From Alcaligenaceae bacterium (GTDB lineage Bacteria; Pseudomonadota; Gammaproteobacteria; Burkholderiales; Burkholderiaceae_B), in assembly GCA_012512545.1 (NCBI GenBank), contig JAAZDZ010000552.1, forward strand, positions 1 to 12,761: DNA of 12,761 nucleotides, in the 5' to 3' direction. Below, one piece after another: positions 1 through 7,064 of this stretch. Position numbers and translations under genes: made by a program. The first letter of the stretch is position 1; each line of letters begins with the position of its first letter. Under the pieces are notes generated by a model, which did no database searches, was not told the origin of the DNA, and saw only the letters and a program-made list of their open reading frames with translations.

Positions 1-267
1 GATTGCACGCGCTGCGCCGATGAATCGCAGGGCAAGCCGGATCCGGCCATGTTGTTCGACATCATGCAGCGGCTGGATCTCCAGCCCGAAGAAATGCTGA
101 TGGTGGGCGATACCACCCACGATGTGCAGATGGCGGCCAGCGCGGGAATGGACAGCATGGCGGTCACCTATGGGGCGCACAGCAAGCGTACACTGTTAGT
201 GTCCGAGCCCACTGTCATGGTGTCCAGCGTCAGGGAAATGCGCAATTGGCTGTCGGCGCGCCTCTGA
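1..267 (+). CDS. HAD-family hydrolase, phosphoglycolate-phosphatase-like (5' partial)
   Basis: Only the last 88 residues are present; the gene enters from the left edge in frame 1 and stops at TGA 265-267. Seen: Lys12 in a KPDPAML context matches HAD motif III. Residues 34-44 (MVGDTTHDVQM, Asp37 and Asp41) match the Mg-binding motif IV of HAD subfamily IA. The nucleophile Asp and the cap domain lie outside the window. HAD-IA enzymes hydrolyse small phosphate esters such as 2-phosphoglycolate in the cytoplasm; the substrate cannot be judged from this fragment. A gph-like HAD gene beside rluC is common in related betaproteobacteria, so this may be that gene, but the neighbour is not visible. 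The family call is firm, the substrate is not. Confidence 0.85.
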   Translation, partial: DCTRCADESQGKPDPAMLFDIMQRLDLQPEEMLMVGDTTHDVQMAASAGMDSMAVTYGAHSKRTLLVSEPTVMVSSVREMRNWLSARL

Positions 268-277
268 ATTTCTGAGT

Positions 278-319
278 GCCGCGCGCCTTGCGCATCAGGC
301 GCGGCGCAGGGCTGTTTTT
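278..319 (+). terminator. possible weak terminator or leader hairpin before msrP
   Basis: GCCGC (278-282) pairs with GCGGC (301-305) and GCCT (285-288) pairs with AGGC (297-300), giving a nine-pair stem with a two-base GC bulge and an eight-base loop. A run of five T (315-319) follows, but nine bases after the stem, which is too far for a canonical intrinsic terminator. The AGGAG ribosome binding site of msrP begins two bases after the T run. It could be a weak terminator for the HAD gene or simple GC-rich folding. Confidence 0.25.
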
Positions 320-330
320 CAGGAGCAGGC

Positions 331-1296
331 ATGTCCAGATTCCGTATCCCCCTTATTCCCGCTTCCGAAATCACTCCGCCAGAAGTCTGGCGGTCGCGCC
401 GTCGCTGGCTGGGGCAGGCGGCGGCTTTGGGCGCGCTGGCAGGGGCGGGGCCTGCCGCGCTGGCTGCCCGGGCGGCAGGCAGCAACGATCTCGCTGAGCT
501 GCCAGGGCGGCCCAACGGCGCGTTTTCCGTAGTCGATAAGCCCAACGCCTGGCGTGAAATCACCGGCTACAACAACTTCTACGAATTCGGCACCGATAAA
601 GAAGACCCGCTGCGTTATGCGGGCCGCATGACGACCGAGCCCTGGACGGTCGAGGTGGGCGGCGAAGTGCTCAAGCCACGCACCTTCGATATCGACCATC
701 TGCGGCGGCTGGCGCCGCTGGAAGAGCGCGTTTACCGCCTGCGTTGCGTAGAAGCCTGGTCCATGGTGATTCCCTGGGTGGGGTATCCGCTGGCGGAATT
801 GCTCAAGCAGGTTCAGCCCACCGGCAACGCCAGATACATTACTTTTGAAACCGCCTTGCAGCCCGATGCCATGCCGGGCGTGAAGCGCGGCATTCTCGAT
901 TGGCCCTATGTCGAGGCGTTGCGCATGGACGAAGCCATGCATCCGCTCACGCTGCTGGTCTTCGGGCTGTACGGCAAGGTGCTGCCCAACCAGAATGGTG
1001 CGCCCCTGCGCCTGGCCGTACCCTGGAAGTACGGCTTCAAGTCGGGCAAGTCCATTGTGCGCATCCGTTGCGTGGAAGACATGCCGCGCAGCAGCTGGAT
1101 GGTGGCCGCGCCCACCGAATATGGTTTCTATGCCAATGTGAATCCAGATGTGCGGCACCCGCGCTGGAGCCAGGCGACCGAACGGCGCATTGGCGACCAC
1201 ATCCTGGCGCCCCGCGTGAAAACCCGCATGTTCAACGGTTATGGCGAACAGGTGGCTTCGCTTTACGCGGGTATGGATCTCGCTCGTGACTTCTAG
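331..1296 (+). CDS. msrP: Protein-methionine-sulfoxide reductase catalytic subunit MsrP (molybdopterin, Tat-exported)
   Basis: A 321-residue protein of the YedY/MsrP family, a periplasmic molybdenum-cofactor oxidoreductase that reduces methionine sulfoxide in oxidised envelope proteins. Seen: the N-terminus ITPPEVW (14-20) leads into a twin-arginine motif, SRRRWL (22-27), followed by an Ala/Gly-rich hydrophobic stretch with likely cleavage near residue 46. This indicates export of folded, cofactor-loaded protein by Tat. The sulfite-oxidase-type fold contains [10 protein letters not shown] (137-145), where Cys139 fits the molybdenum ligand of the family. The cofactor-site block [19 protein letters not shown] (222-240) is also intact. 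Length is normal for the family. AGGAG at 321-325 sits five bases before the ATG. Its membrane partner msrQ follows with a short overlap. No clear promoter is visible in the 63-base gap upstream. Confidence 0.96.
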   Translation: MSRFRIPLIPASEITPPEVWRSRRRWLGQAAALGALAGAGPAALAARAAGSNDLAELPGRPNGAFSVVDKPNAWREITGYNNFYEFGTDKEDPLRYAGRMTTEPWTVEVGGEVLKPRTFDIDHLRRLAPLEERVYRLRCVEAWSMVIPWVGYPLAELLKQVQPTGNARYITFETALQPDAMPGVKRGILDWPYVEALRMDEAMHPLTLLVFGLYGKVLPNQNGAPLRLAVPWKYGFKSGKSIVRIRCVEDMPRSSWMVAAPTEYGFYANVNPDVRHPRWSQATERRIGDHILAPRVKTRMFNGYGEQVASLYAGMDLARDF

Positions 1297-1903
1297 CCCG
1301 GGGCAGTGGTCCGCGCGAATGGTCGGGCGCTTCAAGCCCTTGCTGTTTCTGCTCTGCCTGTATCCGGTTTTCCGGTGGTTCTGGCTGGCCCTGGGAGCGA
1401 ATGGGCTGGGGGTGAACCCGCCTGAATTTCTGATCCGCTCAACGGGCGTGTGGTCGCTGGTGCTGCTGTGGGCCACGCTGTGCGTAACGCCTGCGCGGCG
1501 CTGGCTGAGGCAGCCTGCTCTGGTCAGAGTACGGCGCATGCTGGGGCTTTTCAGTTTTTTCTATGCCGCCCTTCATGTGCTGGGCTGGGCTTACTGGGAA
1601 CGGGGCGGCGTGCTGGCGGAAATGTGGGCCGATATCCTGCAGCGCACGTTTGTCTGGGTCGGGGTGCTGGCCTTCATTCCCATGCTGTTGCTGGCGGCCA
1701 CTTCCACCCGGGGCTGGATGCGGCGCCTGGGTCGCAACTGGCAGCGGCTGCACTTCAGCATTTATGGCATTGCGATGCTGTCGGTCTGGCATTTCTGGCT
1801 GGTGCGCAGCGGCAAGGTCGATTATCTCGAACCCGCGCTCTACGGGCTGATTCTGGCGGCGCTTTTTGTGGTGCGCTATCTGTTGCGGGCGGGCAGGCAC
1901 TGA
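1286..1903 (+). CDS. msrQ: Heme-binding membrane subunit MsrQ of the methionine-sulfoxide reductase system
   Basis: A YedZ/MsrQ protein of the ferric-reductase-like transmembrane family, passing electrons from the quinone pool through heme to periplasmic MsrP. From GTG 1286 it has 205 residues with about six membrane segments (roughly 16-37, 54-68, 85-102, 122-138, 152-172, 180-200). Family marks are [11 protein letters not shown] (44-54), [19 protein letters not shown] (83-101) and [20 protein letters not shown] (151-170). His97, His156 and His169 are the likely heme-ligand set. The start is uncertain. GTG 1286 overlaps the msrP stop by 11 bases and suits translational coupling. ATG 1319 is also possible, as it still precedes the first helix. 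The longest frame, from ATG 1241, would overlap msrP by 56 bases and add no conserved sequence. The family call is firm. Confidence 0.93.
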   Translation: MTSSPGQWSARMVGRFKPLLFLLCLYPVFRWFWLALGANGLGVNPPEFLIRSTGVWSLVLLWATLCVTPARRWLRQPALVRVRRMLGLFSFFYAALHVLGWAYWERGGVLAEMWADILQRTFVWVGVLAFIPMLLLAATSTRGWMRRLGRNWQRLHFSIYGIAMLSVWHFWLVRSGKVDYLEPALYGLILAALFVVRYLLRAGRH

Positions 1904-1925
1904 GTGCGGGCGTCTGGCGAAGCGA

Positions 1926-2852
1926 TCAGGGCAGGGTGTCCAGAATGGCCAGAGTCTCGGCATCGGGTTCGCCATCGTGGCGGGCCGGGCGGAAATGCAT
2001 CTGGACTGCGCGCAGCACGCGTCGCGTTCCGGCATCCAGGGTGCCGCTGTATGGCGCTGCGTAGCCCGCACGGCGCAACTTTTCTTGAATGACATGAGCA
2101 GGCGGCAGACCTTCTTCACGGTAGCGGGCGGCGATCCGGCCCGCCTTGGCTTCGTCATACCAGCGCCCCAGGCCCGCATCGGCCAGCTGCTTCCAGGGGA
2201 AGGCGGGCCCCGGATCCTGTTTGCGCTGCGGAGCGACATCGCTGTGGCCGACTACGTTGCGGTCGTGGATCTGGTGGCGGGCGACAATATCCCGCAACAG
2301 TGTGGTCAGCGCTTCGATCTGGCTGTCTGAGTATGCTTGCCAGCCGTCATCGACCGGGCCTTTATTGACGATTTCCACGCCAATGGACGACGCGTTCAAA
2401 TCGCTGCGGCCATACCATTCGCTCTGGCCCGCATGCCAGGCGCGGCGGCTTTCATCAACCAGTTGGTAAATGCGCGGGGGCTCGTCGTCGGTAATCAGGT
2501 AGTGGCTGCTGACATTGCGTTGCGACAGAATCTCCAGCGAACGGGGCGTGTCGGCCACCGTATAGTGCAACACTACGAACGAGACGCGGCTGCTCTGGCT
2601 GACCGCCTGTGTGCTGCGGTCGATCCGCAGCGCCGTGCTGCCATCGGGCGCGGCGCAGCCAGCCAGCAAAGCGCTGCAAGCCAGCAATGCGCCGCCCGCC
2701 AGGCGAGGCAGGCGCGCGCTTCCGGCATTTCCGCCGTTGCGGGAGCAGAGTGGCTTCAGCGGGCGGCCAGAAACAGGAACAAAGCAGGTTTTTTCGCCAG
2801 GTCGGGCGCTGGCTTCTGTTTCCATTCGGCGATGCTGTGCGTGCGTATCCAT
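1926..2852 (-). CDS. amiD: AmiD-like N-acetylmuramoyl-L-alanine amidase, predicted outer-membrane lipoprotein (start uncertain)
   Basis: Zinc amidase of the Amidase_2 (AmpD/AmiD) family, which cuts the bond between N-acetylmuramic acid and the stem peptide of murein or its turnover fragments. Numbering is from ATG 2852 (308 residues). Seen: hydrophobic LAGGALLACSALLAGC (51-66) ends in a lipobox with Cys66. Zinc ligands are likely His96 (VVLHYT), His203 (VGHSD) and Asp213 (KQDPG), with Glu160 (GVEIVN) as a catalytic candidate. Residues 245-308 look like a peptidoglycan-binding helical domain. The start is odd. In-frame ATGs exist only at 2852 and 2825, placing 65 or 56 residues before the lipobox Cys and overlapping the upstream methyltransferase by 97 or 70 bases. 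An out-of-frame ATG at 2728-2726 would be ideal if one GC unit of the (GC)4 run at 2712-2719 were absent. Last gene of the maf operon, converging on msrQ with 22 bases between. Confidence 0.88.
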   Translation of the reverse strand: MDTHAQHRRMETEASARPGEKTCFVPVSGRPLKPLCSRNGGNAGSARLPRLAGGALLACSALLAGCAAPDGSTALRIDRSTQAVSQSSRVSFVVLHYTVADTPRSLEILSQRNVSSHYLITDDEPPRIYQLVDESRRAWHAGQSEWYGRSDLNASSIGVEIVNKGPVDDGWQAYSDSQIEALTTLLRDIVARHQIHDRNVVGHSDVAPQRKQDPGPAFPWKQLADAGLGRWYDEAKAGRIAARYREEGLPPAHVIQEKLRRAGYAAPYSGTLDAGTRRVLRAVQMHFRPARHDGEPDAETLAILDTLP

Positions 2853-3472
2853 TCGTCCGTTGTGGTCAGAGACCTTGCCACGCAGAGCTGGGTGTCGCCC
2901 TTGAGGGTTTGCAGCAGGCTCTGGAACATGGCGTCGTTGCGGTAGGGGGTTTCAATGAAAAGCTGGGTTTGCGAGTGTTGCCGGGAGGCCGCCTCCCAGG
3001 CTTTAAGGGTGCGGGCGCGCTCATCGGGCCTGACCGGCGCATAGCCATGGAAGGTGAAACGCTGCCCGTCCAGGCCGCTGGCCATCAGGCCCAGCAACAG
3101 CGAAGACGGCCCGACCCAGGGGGCGACGCGCAGGCCCAGCGAATGCGCCATGGCAGCCACCCGCGCGCCCGGGTCGGCCACTGCCGGGCATCCCGCTTCG
3201 GATACCAGGCCGATTTCGCCGCCCTGGCGCAGGGGCTCCAGCCATTGGCGGATCTGCCTCGCATCAACATCCTTGCTGAGCGTGTGAATGGTGATTTCCT
3301 GCAAGGGCCGTGCCGTGCCGATAAGCTTCAGAAATGCGCGCGCGGTCTTGGCGTTTTCTGCGATATAGGTGTCCAGGCGGGCCGCCAGCAGCCGCACGTC
3401 CTCGGGCAGCCAGGATGACGGCGGGGCATCGCCCAGGCCAACGGGAATCAGATGTACGGTGCCGGGCTTCAT
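2756..3472 (-). CDS. RsmI-like SAM-dependent methyltransferase (tetrapyrrole methylase family)
   Basis: A 238-residue member of the tetrapyrrole (corrin/porphyrin) methylase superfamily, closest in motif layout to RsmI, the 16S rRNA C1402 2'-O-methyltransferase. Seen: N-terminal GTVHLIPVGLG (4-14); LVSEAGCPAVADPGARV (89-105), equivalent to the SDAGTPxISDPG block of RsmI; WVGPSSLLLGLMASGL (119-134), equivalent to the PGP block; FHGYAP (141-146); and FIETPYRN (172-179). It is clearly shorter than typical RsmI (about 280 residues) and appears to lack the C-terminal domain, so it may be a paralogue with a different substrate; no gene symbol is given. Start ATG 3472-3470 overlaps the maf stop as ATGA, implying coupled translation. 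The family call is solid, the substrate unknown. Confidence 0.88.
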   Translation of the reverse strand: MKPGTVHLIPVGLGDAPPSSWLPEDVRLLAARLDTYIAENAKTARAFLKLIGTARPLQEITIHTLSKDVDARQIRQWLEPLRQGGEIGLVSEAGCPAVADPGARVAAMAHSLGLRVAPWVGPSSLLLGLMASGLDGQRFTFHGYAPVRPDERARTLKAWEAASRQHSQTQLFIETPYRNDAMFQSLLQTLKGDTQLCVARSLTTTDEWIRTHSIAEWKQKPAPDLAKKPALFLFLAAR

Positions 3473-4062
3473 GCGCAGGCTCCGGCAGGGGCAAGCAGCG
3501 GATTGAGGCCGAACGTGCGCAGCATGCGCGACAGGGCGATAAGCGGCAGCCCGATAATGGCTGTGGGGTCGTCGGAGCGCATGGATTCCATCAGGGCAAT
3601 GCCCAGGCTTTCGGCTTTGGCGCTGCCCGCGGTGTCGTAAGGGCGTTCGCGTTCGAGGTAATTCTGGATTTCCGCATCGTCAAGCATGCGAAAATGGCAG
3701 AGGGTAACGATGTCTTCGGTGATTTCTTTCTGCCCGTTGCTCACGCAAAGAGCGCTGTGGAATTCCACACTGCGCCCGCTCAGCATGCGCAGCTGCGCCA
3801 CGGCATTGTCGTGGCTGCCCGGCTTGCCGATGCAGCGGCCATCAAAGCTTGCGACCTGATCGGAGCCAATCACCAGCGCTCCGGGGTGCCGGGCGGCAAT
3901 GGCGCCGGCCTTGGCGCGCGACAGGCGCACAGCCAGCGCTGCCGGGCTTTCTCCGGGCAGCGGGCTTTCGTCGATTTCTGGGGAAATGGCGGTAAAAGAC
4001 AGGCCGAGACGCTTGAGCATGTCCTGACGGTACGGCGAACTTGAGGCTAGAATGAGACGCAT
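3469..4062 (-). CDS. yceF: Maf/YceF-type nucleotide pyrophosphatase (probable 7-methyl-GTP pyrophosphatase)
   Basis: A 197-residue Maf-family enzyme that hydrolyses non-canonical nucleoside triphosphates to monophosphate and pyrophosphate in the cytoplasm. Seen: SSSPYR (7-12) phosphate loop; SDQV (67-70, Asp68); YDTAGSAKAE (142-151, Lys149); and DDPTAIIGLPL (164-174). SDQ rather than SDT at the catalytic motif points to the YceF subgroup, for which 7-methyl-GTP is the known substrate, rather than the dTTP/UTP-type YhdE. Position supports this: in enterobacteria yceF is also divergent from yceD-rpmF-plsX. The start is ATG 4062-4060; no strong Shine-Dalgarno precedes it. First gene of the minus-strand operon. 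No strong minus-strand promoter could be picked in the 104-base divergent gap. Confidence 0.93.
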   Translation of the reverse strand: MRLILASSSPYRQDMLKRLGLSFTAISPEIDESPLPGESPAALAVRLSRAKAGAIAARHPGALVIGSDQVASFDGRCIGKPGSHDNAVAQLRMLSGRSVEFHSALCVSNGQKEITEDIVTLCHFRMLDDAEIQNYLERERPYDTAGSAKAESLGIALMESMRSDDPTAIIGLPLIALSRMLRTFGLNPLLAPAGACA

Positions 4063-4087
4063 GGTGGCAGGGTTGTGGCTATAGGAA

Positions 4088-4117
4088 TTGACTGGCAGGC
4101 CGCTAAACAGCTATTAT
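4088..4117 (+). promoter_or_regulatory. sigma-70-type promoter for yceD-rpmF-plsX-fab
   Basis: TTGACT at 4088-4093 (five of six matches to the -35 consensus) and TATTAT at 4112-4117 (five of six to -10) are 18 bases apart. Transcription would start near 4124, leaving a leader of about 43 bases before the yceD ATG at 4167. AAGG at 4154-4157 serves as a modest ribosome binding site. This is the best promoter-like match in the window and lies in the only divergent gap. Confidence 0.6.
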
Positions 4118-4166
4118 TCTACGTTTTCTTCGTGCTTGAAGCCCTCGGGGTTTAAGGCAGATTGTA

Positions 4167-4688
4167 ATGCGTAAGGCGGCTTTGACAGTTGATACGTGGG
4201 AACTTGCCCGTTTGGGGCAGGAACAGCAGGGCGACGCGCCACTGGCTGGCTTTTCCCGATTGCTTGAAGGTCTGCCCGAACAAACCGATCATGTCGTAAA
4301 CTGGTCGGTTACCGGCGAAACAAACGCCCTGGGGCAGCGCTTCATGGTGCTGCAGGCTCAGGTTGACGTTACGCTGGAATGCCAACGCTGCCTGTCGATG
4401 TTCGATTACCCCCTGCAGACGGAAAACCGCCTGCAGCTGGTCGAAACCGAGGCTGAAATCGAAGCCGAAGAAGCAGGGGAAGATGATCCAGATACCCCGG
4501 ATCATCTGCTCGGGTCGTCGTTTTTTGATGTGCTGACGCTTGTCGAAGACGAACTCATCCTGGCTTTGCCCTATGTGCCCAAGCACGAGGTTTGTCCGTC
4601 GTTGCCTCAGGAACTCGAAACTTCCGAAGGCAGCGATACCGGTCGCCCATCGCCATTTGCGGTGCTGGCGGAACTAAAGAAAGATTGA
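4167..4688 (+). CDS. yceD: YceD / DUF177 large-subunit rRNA accumulation protein
   Basis: A 173-residue DUF177 protein. In E. coli YceD is needed for normal 23S rRNA accumulation, and the gene almost always precedes rpmF. Seen: one CxxC pair, Cys72-Cys75 (LECQRCL); a very acidic stretch at 93-110; the conserved VEDELILALPYVPKHEVC block (126-143, third Cys143); and the C-terminal signature PFAVLAELKK (163-172). These match the family in order and length. The start is the first ATG after the promoter, preceded by AAGG nine bases upstream. First gene of the plus-strand operon, 17 bases ahead of rpmF. The biochemical role of the family is not well settled; the identification itself is firm. Confidence 0.93.
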   Translation: MRKAALTVDTWELARLGQEQQGDAPLAGFSRLLEGLPEQTDHVVNWSVTGETNALGQRFMVLQAQVDVTLECQRCLSMFDYPLQTENRLQLVETEAEIEAEEAGEDDPDTPDHLLGSSFFDVLTLVEDELILALPYVPKHEVCPSLPQELETSEGSDTGRPSPFAVLAELKKD

Positions 4689-4705
4689 TCTAACAGGAGT
4701 CCACC

Positions 4706-4888
4706 ATGGCCGTTCAGCAAAACAAGAAAAGTCCTTCAAGGCGCGGCATGCGCCGTTCGCACGACGCACTGACCGCGTCCCCCACGGCAATCGAGCCGAC
4801 AACCGGCGAACTGCATCTGCGTCACCACATCAGCCCCAACGGTTTCTACCGTGGCCGCAAGGTTCTCAAGACCAAGAACGACGAGTAA
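4706..4888 (+). CDS. rpmF: 50S ribosomal protein L32
   Basis: A 60-residue basic protein with the classic L32 layout: [20 protein letters not shown] at the N-terminus, then a central [19 protein letters not shown] segment. It is a structural protein of the large ribosomal subunit near the peptide exit region. It has no Cys pairs, so it is the zinc-free type also found in E. coli, not the four-Cys form of many Gram-positives. A strong AGGAG (4695-4699) lies six bases before the ATG, in keeping with high expression. It sits between yceD and plsX as in most proteobacteria, so ribosome and lipid synthesis genes share a transcript. Confidence 0.98.
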   Translation: MAVQQNKKSPSRRGMRRSHDALTASPTAIEPTTGELHLRHHISPNGFYRGRKVLKTKNDE

Positions 4889-4928
4889 TTCTCGCTCATA
4901 TTACGAAGCGGCTGGAAACCTTTCCTAG

Positions 4929-5993
4929 ATGTCTGCGACACCCATACGCCTGGCGGTGGATTGCATGGGCGGTGACCACGGCTTGTCGGTCACCGTGCCC
5001 GCGGTCGTGCAATTCGCCAAAAAGCATCCTGACACGCATTTTCTGCTGTCCGGCAATGCCGAGGCCATCGGGCAGGCCCTTGAGAAAGAAGGCGCGCAAA
5101 GTGCGGGCTGGTATGAAATCCTGCCAGCTTCGGAGGTCATCCTCATGGATGACACCGTGGAAACCGCTTTGCGGCGCAAAAAGGATTCCTCCATGCGTGT
5201 CGCCATCCAGGCGGTCAAGGATGGCCGGGCAGGCGCCTGCGTTTCTGCCGGAAACACCGGCGCGCTGATGGCGGTGTCCCGCTATCTGCTCAAAACGCTC
5301 GACGGCATTGACCGTCCCGCCATTGCCACCTCCATCCCCAACGTCAAGGGCGGCGCCACCACGGTGCTCGATCTTGGCGCCAATGTCGATTGCACGGCAG
5401 AACATCTGCTGCAGTTCGCCATCATGGGCACGGCGCTGGTCGGCGCGCTTGATCAGCGCAGGCAGCCCACGGTGGGCCTGCTCAATATCGGCGAAGAAGT
5501 CATCAAGGGCAATGAGGTCGTCAGGCAGGCGGCTGAACTCCTGCGCAAAAGCGGTCTGAACTTCCACGGCAATGTGGAAGGCGACGACATCTGCAAGGGC
5601 ACAGTCGATGTCATTGTCTGCGACGGCTTTGTCGGCAACGTGGTGCTGAAGTCGATAGAAGGGGTGGCGCGCATGGTGGCATCCATGATGCGCGCCGAGT
5701 TCACCCGCGACGTCTTTTCCATGGGTGCGGGAGTCATTGCCCGCCCTGTGCTGAACCGTCTGCGCGATAAGGTGGACAATCGTCGCTATAATGGCGCGGC
5801 GCTGCTGGGGTTGCGTGGCATTGTTATCAAAAGTCACGGCTCCGCCGACGCCTACGCGTTCGGTCACGCGCTGCAGCGCACACGTGAAGCAGTTCACAAC
5901 GGCTTGCTTGCCGGTACTACCGAAGCCATCGCGCGCTTGCGCGAACGTATGCAGGCAACCGCTGTGGACACATCGGACGAAACTCCCGCCTGA
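4929..5993 (+). CDS. plsX: Phosphate acyltransferase PlsX
   Basis: A 354-residue PlsX, which converts acyl-ACP plus phosphate to acyl-phosphate, the acyl donor for PlsY in phosphatidic acid synthesis. It acts as a peripheral membrane enzyme. Seen: [12 protein letters not shown] (7-18) at the N-terminus; [12 protein letters not shown] (104-115); [10 protein letters not shown] (146-155); [15 protein letters not shown] (182-196); [16 protein letters not shown] (230-245); and [14 protein letters not shown] (302-315). All are family signatures and the length is normal. The ATG is preceded only by a weak GGAAA (4914-4918) ten bases upstream, 40 bases after rpmF, so expression may be lower than that of rpmF. 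The identification is firm. Confidence 0.97.
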   Translation: MSATPIRLAVDCMGGDHGLSVTVPAVVQFAKKHPDTHFLLSGNAEAIGQALEKEGAQSAGWYEILPASEVILMDDTVETALRRKKDSSMRVAIQAVKDGRAGACVSAGNTGALMAVSRYLLKTLDGIDRPAIATSIPNVKGGATTVLDLGANVDCTAEHLLQFAIMGTALVGALDQRRQPTVGLLNIGEEVIKGNEVVRQAAELLRKSGLNFHGNVEGDDICKGTVDVIVCDGFVGNVVLKSIEGVARMVASMMRAEFTRDVFSMGAGVIARPVLNRLRDKVDNRRYNGAALLGLRGIVIKSHGSADAYAFGHALQRTREAVHNGLLAGTTEAIARLRERMQATAVDTSDETPA

Positions 5994-6031
5994 AGCGCGG
6001 CAGCGGTACGAGCGGAGCCAGGAAGCACACT

Positions 6032-7006
6032 ATGCCTTATGCCAAGATAATCGGTTCGGGCGGCTATTTGCCGCCTCGCGTGGTCTCTAATGACGAATTG
6101 GCGGCCGATCTGGCGACCCGGCAGATCGAAACCTCCGATGCCTGGATCACCGAGCGCACCGGCATTCGCCAGCGCCATATCGCCGATCCCGGCGTCACCA
6201 GCAGCCAGCTTGCCGTCAAGGCAGCGCAACAGGCGCTTGAAGACGCGGGTATCAGTGCAGAAGAACTCGATCTCATCATCGTCGCGACGTCAACACCCGA
6301 CTTCATCTTTCCCAGCACGGCCTGTCTGGTGCAGGCTCAACTGGGCAACAAGGGTGCAGCCGCGTTTGACGTTCAGGCCGTTTGCAGCGGCTTTGTCTAT
6401 GCGCTGACAACCGCCGATTCCTTCATTCGTGCCGGGCGGGCCAGGCACGCGCTGGTGATCGGCGCAGAAGTGTTTTCCAGCATTCTCGACTGGAATGACC
6501 GCGGCACCTGCGTGCTGTTCGGCGACGGCGCGGGCGCCGTCGTGCTGAGCGCTTCCGAAGAGCCCGGCATTCTTGAAGCGGAACTCAACGCCGATGGCAG
6601 CCTGGCGAATATCCTGCACGTTGCGGGCAGCGTCGTGGACGGCCAGGTGACGGGCGACCCCTTTCTGCGCATGGACGGGCAGGCTGTTTTCAAGCAGGCG
6701 GTAACGGCGCTGGCGGCTTCGGCGCAAAGCGTTTGCGACAAGGCCGGGGTCAGCCTGGAAGACATCGACTGGATGGTGCCTCACCAGGCCAATGTCCGCA
6801 TCATTAATTTCCTGGGCCGCAAGCTGAAACTGTCCGACGATAAAGTCATTGTCACGGTCGATCAGCATGCCAACACTTCCGCAGCCAGCGTGCCGCTCGC
6901 CTTGGACGCCGCGCGACGCGACGGGCGCATCAGGCAGGGCGACCTGGTGCTGATGCAGGGCGTGGGCGGCGGCTTCACCTGGGGCTCGGTGCTGGCTCGC
7001 ATGTAG
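6032..7006 (+). CDS. fabH: Beta-ketoacyl-ACP synthase III FabH
   Basis: A 324-residue KAS III that condenses an acyl-CoA primer (acetyl-CoA in most bacteria) with malonyl-ACP to start fatty acid synthesis. The full thiolase-fold catalytic triad is visible: Cys118 in [13 protein letters not shown] (113-125), His251 in VPHQANVRI (249-257) and Asn281 in [10 protein letters not shown] (279-288). [15 protein letters not shown] (310-324) closes the protein as usual. AGGAAG (6020-6025) is six bases before the ATG. It follows plsX by 38 bases and precedes fabD by 58 bases, inside the fab operon. Primer preference cannot be read from sequence alone. Confidence 0.97.
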   Translation: MPYAKIIGSGGYLPPRVVSNDELAADLATRQIETSDAWITERTGIRQRHIADPGVTSSQLAVKAAQQALEDAGISAEELDLIIVATSTPDFIFPSTACLVQAQLGNKGAAAFDVQAVCSGFVYALTTADSFIRAGRARHALVIGAEVFSSILDWNDRGTCVLFGDGAGAVVLSASEEPGILEAELNADGSLANILHVAGSVVDGQVTGDPFLRMDGQAVFKQAVTALAASAQSVCDKAGVSLEDIDWMVPHQANVRIINFLGRKLKLSDDKVIVTVDQHANTSAASVPLALDAARRDGRIRQGDLVLMQGVGGGFTWGSVLARM

Positions 7007-7064
7007 CCCGCCGCAGCAATTCTGCCGCATGCGGCTTACGTTCCAACCCATTCAAGAATAAACC

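Noticed and set aside
319..1539. A 406-residue open frame on the minus strand opposite msrP
   Set aside because: It mirrors the codon structure of msrP and msrQ in GC-rich DNA and has low-complexity His/Arg/Gly/Gln-rich translation with no recognisable motif, while the plus strand holds a complete MsrP with Tat signal and Mo-ligand Cys.
1904..1925. Possible bidirectional terminator between convergent msrQ and the amidase gene
   Set aside because: The gap is only 22 bases and has neither an inverted repeat nor a T run; no terminator can be supported.
2609..3418. Long plus-strand frame opposite the RsmI-like methyltransferase and amidase
   Set aside because: No domain signature; the minus strand holds the conserved SAM-binding motifs and the amidase zinc ligands.
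3334..4044. Plus-strand frame opposite maf
   Set aside because: Shadow frame; Maf motifs SSSPYR, SDQ and YDTAGSAKAE on the minus strand are decisive.
4199..4226. GGAACTT at 4199-4205 inside yceD, an exact sigma-E -35 match
   Set aside because: At the required 16-base spacing the following bases are AACAG, not a -10 box, and it lies within coding sequence on the wrong side of the start codon.
4896..5897. A 333-residue minus-strand frame opposite plsX
   Set aside because: Antisense shadow of plsX; composition typical of reversed GC-rich coding sequence and no motifs, whereas PlsX signatures are intact on the other strand.
7024..7035. Perfect 12-base palindrome GCCGCATGCGGC between fabH and fabD
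   Set aside because: As a hairpin it has only four pairs with a four-base loop and no U-tract; as an operator it stands alone, and such palindromes are common by chance in GC-rich DNA.
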